NCBI GenBank assembly: GCA_045540715.1
Contig: JAZQHT010000011.1
Location: forward strand, 31,601-95,600
Direction of reading: 5' to 3'
From: UMGS1279 sp045540715
GTDB lineage: Bacteria; Bacillota; Clostridia; Oscillospirales; Acutalibacteraceae
Length of the DNA: 64,000 nt
The translations under genes were made by a program, and so were the position numbers. Shown here piece by piece: positions 1-9,380 of the stretch; position 1 is the first letter of the stretch, and every line of letters begins with the position of its first letter. Under the pieces are notes generated by a model that saw only the letters and a list, made by a program, of their open reading frames with translations, made no database searches and was not told where the DNA came from.

Positions 1-1130
1 ACGAGCCTTTAACAGTTATAAAGCAAAAAGAACTTCCTGACGGCAGTGTTTTAGAACGTAGCATAGAAGAACACAGCAAAATTGAATATATTGTTTACAG
101 GGTTCAAAAAAGCAACTATTTTATTGAAACCAGAACCCGTATTCAATTACTTGAAAACAGCGCCGCCGTTGCTAACAACTTTATTTTGCTTATAATTATT
201 ACGGTTCTTTCGGTTGGCATAATTTCTGTAATTATTATTTCTTACCGCTCTGCAAAGCCAATTGCTGAAATGAACACCATTACCAAAAATATGGCGGCAT
301 TAGATTTTAGCCAAAAAATTTCTGAAGAAAGTAAAGACGAAATTGGCGAACTTGCCGTATCGATTAACAACCTTTCAGATACTTTAGATGCAACCCTTAA
401 AACCTTAAAAGAAAAAAATCTTCGTTTAGAAAACGAAATTGAGCGCGAAAGAGAACTTACCGAAATGCGCAAAGGCTTTGTTGCAAACGTTTCGCACGAA
501 TTAAAAACCCCCATTTCAATTATTGGCGGTTATGCCGAAGCCCTAAAAGAAAACATAGACACAAGCAAAAAAGAAATGTACTGCGACACCATTATTGATG
601 AAAGCCGCCGTATGAACAAACTTGTTTTAACCTTATTAAATCTTTCGAGGGTTGAAAACGGCTCTCACGAAATTAATATTAAAGAGTTTGATATTGCCGA
701 TTTAACCCAAATGCTAGCTTTACGCATTGTAAAAAAAGAAGATTTAATTTTAGACCTAAATAATATTACCGTTTTAGCCGACCCCGACTTATTAGAACAA
801 GCAATTAAAAGCTATTTAGAAAATGCCGTAAGACATAACGAAGGCAAAATTACGGTTAAAACCTATATTAAAGACGGCAAGGCATATTTAGAGGTTAATA
901 ACGATGGCGAAAAGATTGAAGAAAAGCAAATGGCTCACATTTGGCAAAGTTTTTACAGGGGCGATACCTCTCATAAGCGCGACAGCACCCGTTTTGGACT
1001 TGGCCTTTCAATTGTAAGCGCCATTATGAAACTTCATAAAGAATCTTGCGGTGTTAACAATACCGAAACGGGCGTTAGCTTTTGGCTAACCCTAAAAATT
1101 AAAGAAGAACCCAAAGAATTGGCGCAATAA
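1..1130 (+). CDS. sensor histidine kinase, 5' end missing
   Basis: The frame is already open at the first codon of the window (from position 3), so the N-terminal sensor part lies outside. What remains is the end of an extracytoplasmic region, one Ile/Val-rich membrane segment (about nt 175-240), a HAMP-like linker, a HisKA helix with the phospho-acceptor motif VSHELKTP near nt 495, and a HATPase domain with N box (ENAVRHN, about nt 816-836) and G box (FGLGLSIV, about nt 992-1015). The family autophosphorylates on His and passes phosphate to a response regulator; the partner is presumably encoded just upstream, outside the window. All catalytic boxes look intact. Confidence 0.93.
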   Translation, partial: EPLTVIKQKELPDGSVLERSIEEHSKIEYIVYRVQKSNYFIETRTRIQLLENSAAVANNFILLIIITVLSVGIISVIIISYRSAKPIAEMNTITKNMAALDFSQKISEESKDEIGELAVSINNLSDTLDATLKTLKEKNLRLENEIERERELTEMRKGFVANVSHELKTPISIIGGYAEALKENIDTSKKEMYCDTIIDESRRMNKLVLTLLNLSRVENGSHEINIKEFDIADLTQMLALRIVKKEDLILDLNNITVLADPDLLEQAIKSYLENAVRHNEGKITVKTYIKDGKAYLEVNNDGEKIEEKQMAHIWQSFYRGDTSHKRDSTRFGLGLSIVSAIMKLHKESCGVNNTETGVSFWLTLKIKEEPKELAQ

Positions 1131-1162
1131 AAACAAGCAGAGCAAAACGCTCTGCTTGTTTA
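1131..1162. terminator. bidirectional terminator between convergent genes
   Basis: A perfect 13-bp stem (AACAAGCAGAGC type arms) with a short AAAAC loop, flanked by A-rich DNA on the left and T-rich DNA on the right. It lies between the stop codons of the kinase and the convergent SpoIID-like gene and can serve both. Confidence 0.85.
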
Positions 1163-2074
1163 TTTTTCTAAACTGCAACCGGGGTAATACCAGCTTAAAA
1201 TTTGGGTGTAATTATGGCCTTCTTTTGCCATGTATTCTGCCCCTACGCGACTTAGTCCCAACATATTGCCGCTACCCATAACGGTAAAAATAAAGTTATT
1301 ATCTTTAAAACTAATTTCAAAACAGGTTGAAGCCAAATTAAATATGTTTTTTATTTCTTCACCGCTAAATTCTTTATTTAAAACCTTTAGTTTTAAAACA
1401 TTACCTGCGGTGGTCTTTTTGGTAATTTTGAAATATTCGGCGGGGGTATCGGTTGGGGTTAACTCTTGATTTTTAAGCTCTTTTTTCATATCTTCCAAAC
1501 CTACTGTTTTTGTGGTAAGAACGCCGTCCCAAAGCAAATCTCCCGCACTTTCAACCGAAGCTAAATATGGGTATTCGCCCTCTAATATGTTTTTTGCATC
1601 TTCTGTAAAACCGCCCGATGCCTTATGCCTTAAAGCTAAAATCGGCGCGTTATTATAGCAAATTTTATACCCAAAAACCTCTTTTGCAGCCGAATAAAAA
1701 CGATTATATACCGTATCGTAATTGTCCCCTAGTTTTTCTTTTAGTTTTTCGGTTTCTAAAAAACCGTCTAAACTATCGTTAAAGTCAAAATTCTTTTCGT
1801 TTGAGGTGTTTTTGTTATAAAGAGCCAGAGTATATGCCGCTATAACTTCGGCTTTTATGGTTTCTACGTTAGCACCGCTTTCTAAATTATTAATTGCCAC
1901 GTTTAATGCATATTCAAAACTTGGAATTTCTTTAATTTCGGCCTTTTCGGTTATGTAAACTTTAAAATTTTCGGTTGACGTTTTTTCTTCAGCTTTTCCG
2001 AAAAGGGCGCAAAGCGGCATTAAAAGTAGTGCAAAAGCAAGTATTATAATTAGTCCAAAGTATAATCCCTTCAT
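1160..2074 (-). CDS. SpoIID/LytB-family protein with substituted key residues
   Basis: 304 residues: an N-terminal membrane anchor (about 3-25) followed by a SpoIID domain. Family landmarks are the KAEVIAAYTLAL stretch (about 74-85), HKASGGFTED and YLASVES in the middle, and the C-terminal G-G-SR-GA-MAKEG-NY-QIL-YYPG pattern. SpoIID enzymes are lytic transglycosylases acting on denuded peptidoglycan during engulfment. In a gap-free alignment to the family consensus, the catalytic Glu of the 'GVVAAEMP' segment falls on Asn63, and the His of 'GxGHGxGMSQ' is Asn270, so enzymatic activity is doubtful. It stands alone as a short leftward gene downstream of a metal permease. Family assignment is firm; loss of activity is inference. 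Confidence 0.8.
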   Translation of the reverse strand: MKGLYFGLIIILAFALLLMPLCALFGKAEEKTSTENFKVYITEKAEIKEIPSFEYALNVAINNLESGANVETIKAEVIAAYTLALYNKNTSNEKNFDFNDSLDGFLETEKLKEKLGDNYDTVYNRFYSAAKEVFGYKICYNNAPILALRHKASGGFTEDAKNILEGEYPYLASVESAGDLLWDGVLTTKTVGLEDMKKELKNQELTPTDTPAEYFKITKKTTAGNVLKLKVLNKEFSGEEIKNIFNLASTCFEISFKDNNFIFTVMGSGNMLGLSRVGAEYMAKEGHNYTQILSWYYPGCSLEK

Positions 2075-2130
2075 TTGTTTTTTCCTTCTTTGTTTTTTAA
2101 ATATATATGCTTAAAAACAAAGAATTATTA

Positions 2131-2158
2131 AAAAACCGCCACTTAAAAAGCGGCGGCT
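2131..2158 (-). terminator. terminator of the permease gene
   Basis: Read leftward, a GC-rich stem (CCGCC paired with GGCGG) is followed by a run of T. It lies just after the stop of the leftward permease and before the SpoIID-like gene. Confidence 0.75.
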
Positions 2159-2164
2159 TTATTT

Positions 2165-3049
2165 TTATATTCCAAACAAAGAAAGTATTACACCCGAAAG
2201 GGCACTAATTAAATAGCAAATTAAAATTATAAGCAAAGATTTTTTAAGGCTTTTTTGTTTAAACAAAGCTACGTAACCAAACCCTGCCCCTGCAGAAAGC
2301 CCTGCAAATGCGGCCGAAAAACTAATACTACCTTTTATTAAAAGTTCGGTTATTAGCACCGATATTGAGCAACCGGGTATTAACCCCACAGCCGCCGTTA
2401 TTAATGGAGAAAAAACGCTGCCTTTAAGTAAAACGCCTTCCAAAAATTCGTGGGAAAGTTCGTGTGCGATTATATTAATTACAAGCATTGTTATAAAAAT
2501 AAAAGCGGTGGTTTTTAAGGTATGTTCTAAAGTGTGCTTTAAAGTGTGAATTATTAAATGCTTTTTATCTTGATGGTGGTCTGCTTTATGTTCTTTATGG
2601 TGTTCTTCATTTTCGCAACTGTTAAAAGCGACCTCTTTTTTATACTCTAATAATTCTTGCTTTTTAAAAATTGTTAGGTTTAACAAAAACCCGAATATAA
2701 CCGCTAAAACAAACTTTAATAAAAACAAAGGTAAAATATATTTAATTGCAGAAAGATCTGTTAAAAGCACCATTAAGGCTTCATCGCTTGTGGCAAAAAA
2801 CACCGCAATAAGTGTGCCACCCAAAATCGCTTTTTCGTTATATAAAGTGGCGGCCGCCGCCGAAAAACCGCATTGTGGAATAAGGCCAACAACAGCGCCA
2901 ACTATTGGACCAAATTTATTTACCCTTTTAAAGTTTACGTTTTTGTCTGTACTGCGATGGTTTAAAAAAGATAAAACCAAATAACACAAAAACAAAAGGG
3001 GAAGCGCTAAAAGGGTGTCTTTTAAGGTGTCTAAAAAAGCATGTAACAT
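2165..3049 (-). CDS. ArsP_2-type heavy-metal permease with His-rich loop
   Basis: 294 residues with about ten hydrophobic segments arranged as two related halves, each carrying a GLIPxCxxS-type signature (VVGLIPQCGFSAA near residue 55; AVGLIPGCSISV near 220). This matches the putative 10-TM metal exporter family (ArsP_2, often labelled putative manganese transporter). Between the halves is a cytosolic or extracytosolic loop (about 145-170) very rich in His, Glu and Lys (HHKEHK, HHQDKKH), which suits divalent metal binding. The real substrate is unknown. It is transcribed alone, divergent from tspO, and ends at its own terminator. Confidence 0.8.
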   Translation of the reverse strand: MLHAFLDTLKDTLLALPLLFLCYLVLSFLNHRSTDKNVNFKRVNKFGPIVGAVVGLIPQCGFSAAAATLYNEKAILGGTLIAVFFATSDEALMVLLTDLSAIKYILPLFLLKFVLAVIFGFLLNLTIFKKQELLEYKKEVAFNSCENEEHHKEHKADHHQDKKHLIIHTLKHTLEHTLKTTAFIFITMLVINIIAHELSHEFLEGVLLKGSVFSPLITAAVGLIPGCSISVLITELLIKGSISFSAAFAGLSAGAGFGYVALFKQKSLKKSLLIILICYLISALSGVILSLFGI

Positions 3050-3160
3050 ATATTTTTTCCTTTTTTATATTGTTAATATTTTAATATTTATTTTTTAGTT
3101 TGTCAACAAAGGCATTTTAAACCCCTCTTTTACATATACTTTTTTTGGGAGTGGATAATT

Positions 3161-3631
3161 ATGAGTAAAATTATTAAACTTAAACCGCTAATTTTAAGTA
3201 TTGTTATACCCCTTGCGGTTGGGGGAGTAGCATCGCTACTTAGTTTAAGCGGCATTAAAGGCTTTGAAAATCTTAATAAACCTGCCTTTACACCGCCAGG
3301 TGCCGTTTTTCCTATTGCCTGGACTATTCTTTATATTTTAATGGGAATAAGTTGTTATATTGTTTATATTTCTAAATGTGCAAACAAAACCGACGCTTTA
3401 AAAATTTACGCTTTGCAACTGTTTTTAAACTTTTTGTGGCCCATTTTCTTTTTTGGTTTTAAACTTTATTGGTTTGCTTTTGTAATACTTTTAGCGCTGC
3501 TTTTAGCCATTGGTTTTACGATTTACCGCTTTTATTATTGCGAAAAAAAGGCCGCGTATTTAATGGTTCCCTACTTTTTATGGGTTTTGTTTGCAGGTAT
3601 TTTAAACTTTTCTATTGCCCTTTTAAACTAA
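3161..3631 (+). CDS. tspO: TspO/MBR family tryptophan-rich sensory protein
   Basis: 156 residues with five predicted membrane helices. Diagnostic motifs are the KPAFTPPGAVFPIAWTILY block (about 38-57) after helix 1, and LNFLWPIFFF (about 88-98), which match the TspO porphyrin/cholesterol-binding family. Family members bind tetrapyrroles and lipids in membranes; the role in this organism is not known. A GGGAG ribosome site precedes the ATG. Single-gene unit ending at a hairpin at 3648-3677. Confidence 0.9.
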   Translation: MSKIIKLKPLILSIVIPLAVGGVASLLSLSGIKGFENLNKPAFTPPGAVFPIAWTILYILMGISCYIVYISKCANKTDALKIYALQLFLNFLWPIFFFGFKLYWFAFVILLALLLAIGFTIYRFYYCEKKAAYLMVPYFLWVLFAGILNFSIALLN

Positions 3632-3647
3632 ATTTGTTTAAACCCTT

Positions 3648-3677
3648 TACCGCTTTAATAAAGCGGTATTTTTTTAT
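3648..3677 (+). terminator. tspO terminator
   Basis: Short inverted repeat ACCGCTTT/AAAGCGGT followed by a run of seven T, directly after tspO. Confidence 0.8.
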
Positions 3678-3747
3678 TGTCTTTTTTTATTTAATATGAT
3701 ATTATAAAATAGATATAATATATATTATTTTATTGCGAGGAATTATA

Positions 3748-4344
3748 ATGACTATTGCTTTAAAAATTTTTGCTTTTTTAAGCGCGGTTTACGTTGCTTA
3801 TTTTGATTTTACTAAGATTTCACTTATGGTACAAAACCCAGAAGTAAGTTTAGATCTTGCAAACTACTTTTTTGTGCCTGTTGGTATTCTTTTTGCCCTA
3901 TTTTATTTTACGGGCCTTATGCAAAAACCTATTTACAAAAAAATAGTTTCTTACCTTCTTATGGGCTTTTCGGTATTTCATTTGCTTTTTAAAGTTTTAG
4001 ATTTAGTTTTAAACCTTGCAAGTAACTCTTTTTTAGACGTTGAAACAAATTATCAAGGCTTTTTGTGGGTATCGCAAATTATCTTTTTAGCTTCGGTGTT
4101 TATTTTAGGCCTTTCGTTTATAAAGAATAATTTAAGACCTCTTTCTGCTTACGTTTTTGTTGTAAGTTTGGTGGCTTATTGTTTAACCGTTTTCTACTTT
4201 GTATATGCAAGCGGTATTCCTGTTGAAGTAATTTTTGCCGAAAATTCAAGCTTTGGCTTTTTAATTCCTCAAAGTTTAGTTTGGATTGGTTACACCGGAA
4301 TCTTCTTTAAAGAAGTTTGGCTTGAAAATGAAATTCTTTTATAG
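3748..4344 (+). CDS. unknown six-helix membrane protein
   Basis: 198 residues, almost entirely hydrophobic with six or so predicted membrane helices. The ATG at 3748 is chosen over an in-frame TTG at 3733 because GAGGAA lies just before it. No motif I recognise. It sits 8 bp upstream of rsmA and is probably cotranscribed with rsmA and the two genes that follow. The -10-like TATAAT stretch around 3700-3720 fits a promoter for this run. Function unknown. Confidence 0.7.
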   Translation: MTIALKIFAFLSAVYVAYFDFTKISLMVQNPEVSLDLANYFFVPVGILFALFYFTGLMQKPIYKKIVSYLLMGFSVFHLLFKVLDLVLNLASNSFLDVETNYQGFLWVSQIIFLASVFILGLSFIKNNLRPLSAYVFVVSLVAYCLTVFYFVYASGIPVEVIFAENSSFGFLIPQSLVWIGYTGIFFKEVWLENEILL

Positions 4345-4352
4345 AGGTTAGT

Positions 4353-5192
4353 ATGAATATTTCTCATAAATCTACGTTAAAGGACACCTTGCAAGAGTTT
4401 GACGTTTTGCTTAAAAAATCTTTGGGACAAAACTTTTTGGTTGAAGAAAGTATTCCGATTAGAATTGCCGAAAGCGTAACCGATGCTGATGGTGTTATTG
4501 AAATTGGCCCAGGGGCCGGCGTTTTAACAAAAGAACTTTGCAAACGCTTTAAAAAGGTTGTTGCTATTGAACTTGATAAACGTTTAGAACCGGTTTTACA
4601 AAAAACTTTAAGCGAATTTGATAATTATGAAATTATTTTTGAAGACGTTTTAAAGGTTGATTTATTAAAAGTTATTAAAGATATGGGGGTAAAAAAGGTA
4701 GCGGTTGCCGCAAACCTTCCTTATTACATTACAAGCCCGGTTATTATGGCGCTACTTGAACAAAATTTGCCCCTTACTTCAATTACCGTTATGGTGCAAA
4801 AAGAAGCGGCTGAACGATTAACCGCAAAAATTCCAAGCCGCAACGTTGGGTCAATTAGTTATACCGTTAACTATTATTCGGTGCCCGAATATTTATTTAA
4901 CGTTTCACGCGGTTGCTTTATGCCGCCACCTAACGTTGACAGTGCGGTTATTAGATTTAATTTGCTTGAAAACCCACCCGTTAAGGTTAATAACTCTAAA
5001 AACTTTTTTAAACTTATTAAAGCCGCTTTTATTCACAGAAGAAAAACACTGGTAAACTCTGTTTCTGCAGAAACAGGTATTACTAAAGATAAAATAACTG
5101 CGGCTTTAGAATCTTTAAATTTAAGCGCAACTATTCGTGCGGAAGCACTTTCTTTAGATGATTTTGCAAATTTAAGTAATATTTTATTTTAA
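4353..5192 (+). CDS. rsmA: 16S rRNA adenine dimethyltransferase RsmA (KsgA)
   Basis: 279 residues, normal length for the family. It N6-dimethylates the two adjacent adenines in the 3'-terminal hairpin of 16S rRNA, a late step in 30S maturation, using S-adenosylmethionine. Visible motifs: KSLGQNFLVEE (N-terminal loop), EIGPGAGVLTKEL (SAM motif I, about 49-61), AIELDKRL (motif II), and NLPYYITSPVI (motif IV, about 123-133), followed by the helical C-terminal domain with FIHRRKTLVN. Starts 8 bp after the unknown membrane gene, so translational coupling is likely. Confidence 0.97.
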   Translation: MNISHKSTLKDTLQEFDVLLKKSLGQNFLVEESIPIRIAESVTDADGVIEIGPGAGVLTKELCKRFKKVVAIELDKRLEPVLQKTLSEFDNYEIIFEDVLKVDLLKVIKDMGVKKVAVAANLPYYITSPVIMALLEQNLPLTSITVMVQKEAAERLTAKIPSRNVGSISYTVNYYSVPEYLFNVSRGCFMPPPNVDSAVIRFNLLENPPVKVNNSKNFFKLIKAAFIHRRKTLVNSVSAETGITKDKITAALESLNLSATIRAEALSLDDFANLSNILF

Positions 5193-5203
5193 GGAAGAAT
5201 TAT

Positions 5204-5881
5204 ATGAAAGCTATTTATGAAGGACAAGTTTTAAATGCACTTCCCATTGTTGGTGGGTTAGTTTTTGCTTACGTTTCTGAAAAGACTGACGACGGTAACT
5301 TGGTTATTGCTTATCAACACATTAATTTTGACACAGGCAGAACCGCAAACGTTACAAAAACCATTTTTCAGCTTGCAAAGTTTGGGCCAAGCCACCAAAA
5401 GATTGAGCAATATGCGGCACATCATTTAACCACCCTTGCTTGTGAATTAACCGATGGTAAAATGTTTTTGGTTGAAAAAGACGGTATGGTTAAAATTATT
5501 GACGCTATGGGCGAAATTGATTTTATATCTAGCTTTACTTATAAAAAAGAAGCCCCTTCAGATATTGTATATTTAAACGGCTCTGTTTGGGCATCTTTTA
5601 AAAAGAACAACGTTATTATTAAATACGACCTTGAGCTTTTACGCGAAGAAATGCGTATTGGCGGCGGTAGCGGTGAAAACAGTTTTAATGCACCAAGTGG
5701 CCTTTTTGTTAAAGATAATACCCTTTACATTTGTAATGAAGGCTCTAATAAAATTTGGGCGTTAAACACCAAAACCTACGATATTTCTGAAGCATATTCT
5801 TTTAAAGAACCTGTTAAAAACTATATGCAAACGGCAGGTCTTGAACTTGTTGTATTAGAAAGCGGACTCTATTTATTATAA
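5204..5881 (+). CDS. conserved hypothetical, beta-propeller-like
   Basis: 225 residues with no signal peptide. The alternating beta-strand pattern, with repeated blocks such as GKMFLVEKDGMVKIIDA, GSVWASFKKNNVIIKYD and SGLFVKDNTLYICNEGSNKIWALN, resembles NHL or six-bladed propeller proteins, which usually serve as binding scaffolds. AAGGAAG precedes the ATG by a normal distance. It lies 11 bp after rsmA and 15 bp before a secreted glycoside hydrolase-like gene, so one transcript probably covers all three. Specific role unknown. Confidence 0.6.
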   Translation: MKAIYEGQVLNALPIVGGLVFAYVSEKTDDGNLVIAYQHINFDTGRTANVTKTIFQLAKFGPSHQKIEQYAAHHLTTLACELTDGKMFLVEKDGMVKIIDAMGEIDFISSFTYKKEAPSDIVYLNGSVWASFKKNNVIIKYDLELLREEMRIGGGSGENSFNAPSGLFVKDNTLYICNEGSNKIWALNTKTYDISEAYSFKEPVKNYMQTAGLELVVLESGLYLL

Positions 5882-5896
5882 ATTTAGGAGAACAAA

Positions 5897-8800
5897 ATGA
5901 AAAAACATATTTCATTTTTGCTGGTTATTTCTTTAATTATAAATATTTTATCTTTTATGCCGGTTTCGGCCGTTACTGAAACAAAGCCCAAAAACTATAT
6001 TAGCGAAAGCAGTTTTGAGTCTATTCCTAACGGCAAGTATTTTTATTGGGGATTTGACGCTTGGCACGGTGACGGTTTTTCCGGAGACGGTGCTAGTTGG
6101 CTTGTTGGCACCGTAACCGACGAAATGGCTTATTCGGGTTGCAAAAGTTTAAAGGTTGAATCTGTTCGTTGGTGGACAATTTATAAAACTGTGGAAGTAA
6201 CCCAAAACACCGATTACACCTTTGTTTTTTATATGTATATGCCTTTAGGTGCTAATACCAACGTAAGTTATGCGGGGTTAAGGTATATAACCGTTTCTGA
6301 CCCTGCAAGTTATAGGTCAAGCACGGGGGTTAGTATAAAACCATTTTATACCGAATACTATGATGGTGATCAATATGCCCCATCTAATGCCACAATAAAA
6401 CAAAACGTTTACGGCAAATGGCAAAGATATGAATTTAAGTTTAATTCGGGAGAATTTACTTCTGTTAAACTTGGTCTTAACTTTGCCGGTATGGCAGATG
6501 GTTCGAACTATGTTTATTTAGACGATTTGGGCCTATATACCGCAAGCGATTTTGACTGTTATTCTTACAACAAATTTTCTAACGGCAACTTTGCTTTAGT
6601 AAATAATTTTACCTCTAATAATTGGGAATTTTCTTTTGAAAATTTCTCGGGTCAAGCACACAATAAGGCGGCCGCCGTTAGCACGGTAACAGATAGCAGT
6701 CTTGCTTCACTTAAAAACAATACCAACGCTTTAAGTATTGATTTAGAAACAGGCGGAAGCTTTTTAATGTGGAGTAATAATACCTACAAATTAAAAGAAA
6801 ACACCTCTTATAAGGTTGAATTTTTGGTTAAAACCACAAACCTTTCAAGGCTTAAAGCCTATATTTACGAGCCCCATTATACCGATAGGCTTAATAGTCC
6901 AAACTTTAAAGAATCGCCTTACGAAGGGCATAACATTTATAGCTATAAATACGACGGTGGCGAGGACACTGCAAACGCTCCTTACCGCAAAACAAGGCTT
7001 GCAAGAACCGACCTTTCTTTTAAGTGGGATATAAACGGAACAACCCTTTCAAGTGATGGCAGTTCTATGGTGCAAACCACCCTTAATAAAGACCCTTCTT
7101 CAACCTATGGTAACGGCGGATGGATTACCGTTACGGCAACCTTTACAACAAATAGCGGCAGTTGGAATTATTCGGGCACGGGTCTTGGTGCCGAAAACCT
7201 ACAATATGCTGCAAACGTTGCAATAGGCTTGGGATCTGGGGACCAAGCACAAGCAGGCTCTATACTAATTGGCGGTTTTTCTTTAAAAGAAATGGGCAAA
7301 TTTGAAGATAACGTTGCCGCAGGACTAGAGTGCGCAGGCGCATCTATAAAAGTTCAAGGTGTACCTGCTTTAAAGTTTAAAACACATATTAATACGGATT
7401 TGCTTAACCATTTTTACGAAGGCTACAAACTTTCTGAAGTGGGCGCCCTTGCTTTAAAAACCAATTATTTAAACGGTGGCGAGCTTTCGTTTGATTCGAT
7501 ATATACTTACGGCGGTGTAAAACGCGCCGCAAAAAGCACAGTTCTTTGGACCGAAGATTATACCCTCCCCGAAGATGGTATTTTAAGTTTAACTTTAAGC
7601 AATATTTTAGCAAAAGATTATAATAGCAAATATTCTTATAGACCTTACGCAAAACTTACAAAAGGCAAAGAAGAAGTGCTAATTTACGGTTTTGAATATT
7701 CAACCTCTTTAGCTGAAATTGCAATGCTTGCAGTAAACTCTAAAAAGGCAAACGGCAATTTTTCTGAAACAATAGAGTGCCGCAATTTAATTGAAGAACG
7801 CTTTTTAAGTTTATTAACACCAACAGAACTCGCTGTTTTAAATGATAGCGCTTACATAAATACCGACTTTTTTGGCGCTAACTGGGCGGTTTACCACGGA
7901 ACTACTTATATGAAGGATAGTAGTGGCCGCAATTATACAGAAGAAATGGCTCAAAAAGAATTTGACCGCCTTTCTGATTCGGGCATTACAGGGGTTAGAA
8001 CCATTTTCCGTTCTACTTGGATGCACCCACTTAGTATGACCTTTACCGGTTGGGATTTTGAAACCGAAGAAATGCAAGCCTTTTATAAATGGGCAAAAGA
8101 AATGCAAAAGCGCGATATTGAAGTTATTATTACGGCAGGTTGGCTTTTAACTTGGTACGCACGCGAAGAATATACCGAAAACCTTTGGTATGATGAAGTG
8201 CCCTATTTGCACGGCGACGGCGAAGATTATTACGGAGAAAGCAACGGCGTTGATTTTACCGGCATGACCGATAACGAAATTAGGCTTAAAAAGGCTTCGC
8301 TTCGTTATGGCGAGTGGGTAAGAAGATGCCTTGCCGCCTTTGAAGAGCACGGTGTTTATAACGTTAATTACGTTTTATGTTTTACAGAACCTTCAAGTCA
8401 ACAACCCTCTAACAGTACAAGTGGTTACCCAGGTACTAGACTAGGTACTGAAAGCGTTGAATACGTTGCAATGGTTAAAGGCCTTCATGAAGTGCTAACA
8501 AAACACGGTGTTAGAAATACCGTTAAAATTATTGGCCCCAACCAAGCAATTGGCCTTAACGTTCCCGATATGATTTTAATGGAATATACTTTAAAGGAAC
8601 TAAAAGACACCGGCGTTATTGATATTTATACCGCTCACAGTTACCCCAGTACTGCAAATATTCATAATTCCGACTATTTTATTCCCGATTGCTCTTGGAA
8701 CTATCACGAGCATATAATGAAAACCATTAACGAGGCAATAAGTAATCAAAACTATACCGGCGCATTTTTATTCGACGAGCTAACAGGCGGCGGCCATTAC

Positions 8801-9358
8801 GACGACCCAAAAGAATCGGCATATTTTGGCGCTCAGGCAGTTGTTGGTACCATTAACGTTATTAAAAACGGTGCAGATGGCATTATGCGTTGGAATATTT
8901 TTGACCAGCTTTGGCCCAACAGCACTTCTAATAACGGTGAGTTTAGAAACGGTATTCACGTAACAGGTTTAGCCCCCAGCTTTTTTGAAAGCTACCTTCC
9001 AAGAAATCAATATTACGCTTACTCGTTGTTTACTAAATACATTAAAGGTTTAAATAACGTTGTAAACTGTAACGAATTTAAGGTTGGTACCGATTTATAT
9101 TATTTGGTTTTAGAAGATGATAGCGGCAACTTAACCGCCATTATAGTTAATACAGGACATAGTTCTAAATACTTTAACCTAAAGTTTAACAAGTCTTTAA
9201 ACAATAAAATTTTATATAGACATTTGTTTGACGCGGCTTCGTCTTATCCTACAGAAGACGCAACATTAGCTAATACCGACAAAATTATCAGAGCAAATTC
9301 TGAAATTAAAGACGTTGCGCCTGCCGGCAGTGTTATGGTTTACACAACGTTAAAATAA
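5897..9358 (+). CDS. large secreted glycoside-hydrolase-like protein with N-terminal beta domains
   Basis: 1153 residues. A Sec signal peptide ends near residue 25 (FMPVSAVT). Residues about 35-215 and 220-465 look like two jelly-roll carbohydrate-binding-type modules (W/Y-rich, ending with VYLDDLGLY and ILIGGFSLKEMG). About 640-1060 resembles a TIM-barrel hydrolase of clan GH-A type: FFGANWAVYH at strand 1, candidate acid/base Glu in CFTEPSS (about 833), and candidate nucleophile Glu in FLFDELTGGG (about 958). A small beta domain follows. It probably cleaves a polysaccharide outside the cell. No sortase or S-layer anchor is seen. GH family number cannot be assigned by eye. Confidence 0.72.
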   Translation: MKKHISFLLVISLIINILSFMPVSAVTETKPKNYISESSFESIPNGKYFYWGFDAWHGDGFSGDGASWLVGTVTDEMAYSGCKSLKVESVRWWTIYKTVEVTQNTDYTFVFYMYMPLGANTNVSYAGLRYITVSDPASYRSSTGVSIKPFYTEYYDGDQYAPSNATIKQNVYGKWQRYEFKFNSGEFTSVKLGLNFAGMADGSNYVYLDDLGLYTASDFDCYSYNKFSNGNFALVNNFTSNNWEFSFENFSGQAHNKAAAVSTVTDSSLASLKNNTNALSIDLETGGSFLMWSNNTYKLKENTSYKVEFLVKTTNLSRLKAYIYEPHYTDRLNSPNFKESPYEGHNIYSYKYDGGEDTANAPYRKTRLARTDLSFKWDINGTTLSSDGSSMVQTTLNKDPSSTYGNGGWITVTATFTTNSGSWNYSGTGLGAENLQYAANVAIGLGSGDQAQAGSILIGGFSLKEMGKFEDNVAAGLECAGASIKVQGVPALKFKTHINTDLLNHFYEGYKLSEVGALALKTNYLNGGELSFDSIYTYGGVKRAAKSTVLWTEDYTLPEDGILSLTLSNILAKDYNSKYSYRPYAKLTKGKEEVLIYGFEYSTSLAEIAMLAVNSKKANGNFSETIECRNLIEERFLSLLTPTELAVLNDSAYINTDFFGANWAVYHGTTYMKDSSGRNYTEEMAQKEFDRLSDSGITGVRTIFRSTWMHPLSMTFTGWDFETEEMQAFYKWAKEMQKRDIEVIITAGWLLTWYAREEYTENLWYDEVPYLHGDGEDYYGESNGVDFTGMTDNEIRLKKASLRYGEWVRRCLAAFEEHGVYNVNYVLCFTEPSSQQPSNSTSGYPGTRLGTESVEYVAMVKGLHEVLTKHGVRNTVKIIGPNQAIGLNVPDMILMEYTLKELKDTGVIDIYTAHSYPSTANIHNSDYFIPDCSWNYHEHIMKTINEAISNQNYTGAFLFDELTGGGHYDDPKESAYFGAQAVVGTINVIKNGADGIMRWNIFDQLWPNSTSNNGEFRNGIHVTGLAPSFFESYLPRNQYYAYSLFTKYIKGLNNVVNCNEFKVGTDLYYLVLEDDSGNLTAIIVNTGHSSKYFNLKFNKSLNNKILYRHLFDAASSYPTEDATLANTDKIIRANSEIKDVAPAGSVMVYTTLK

Positions 9359-9380
9359 TTTTTTAAAAAGGGGTGTTTTT

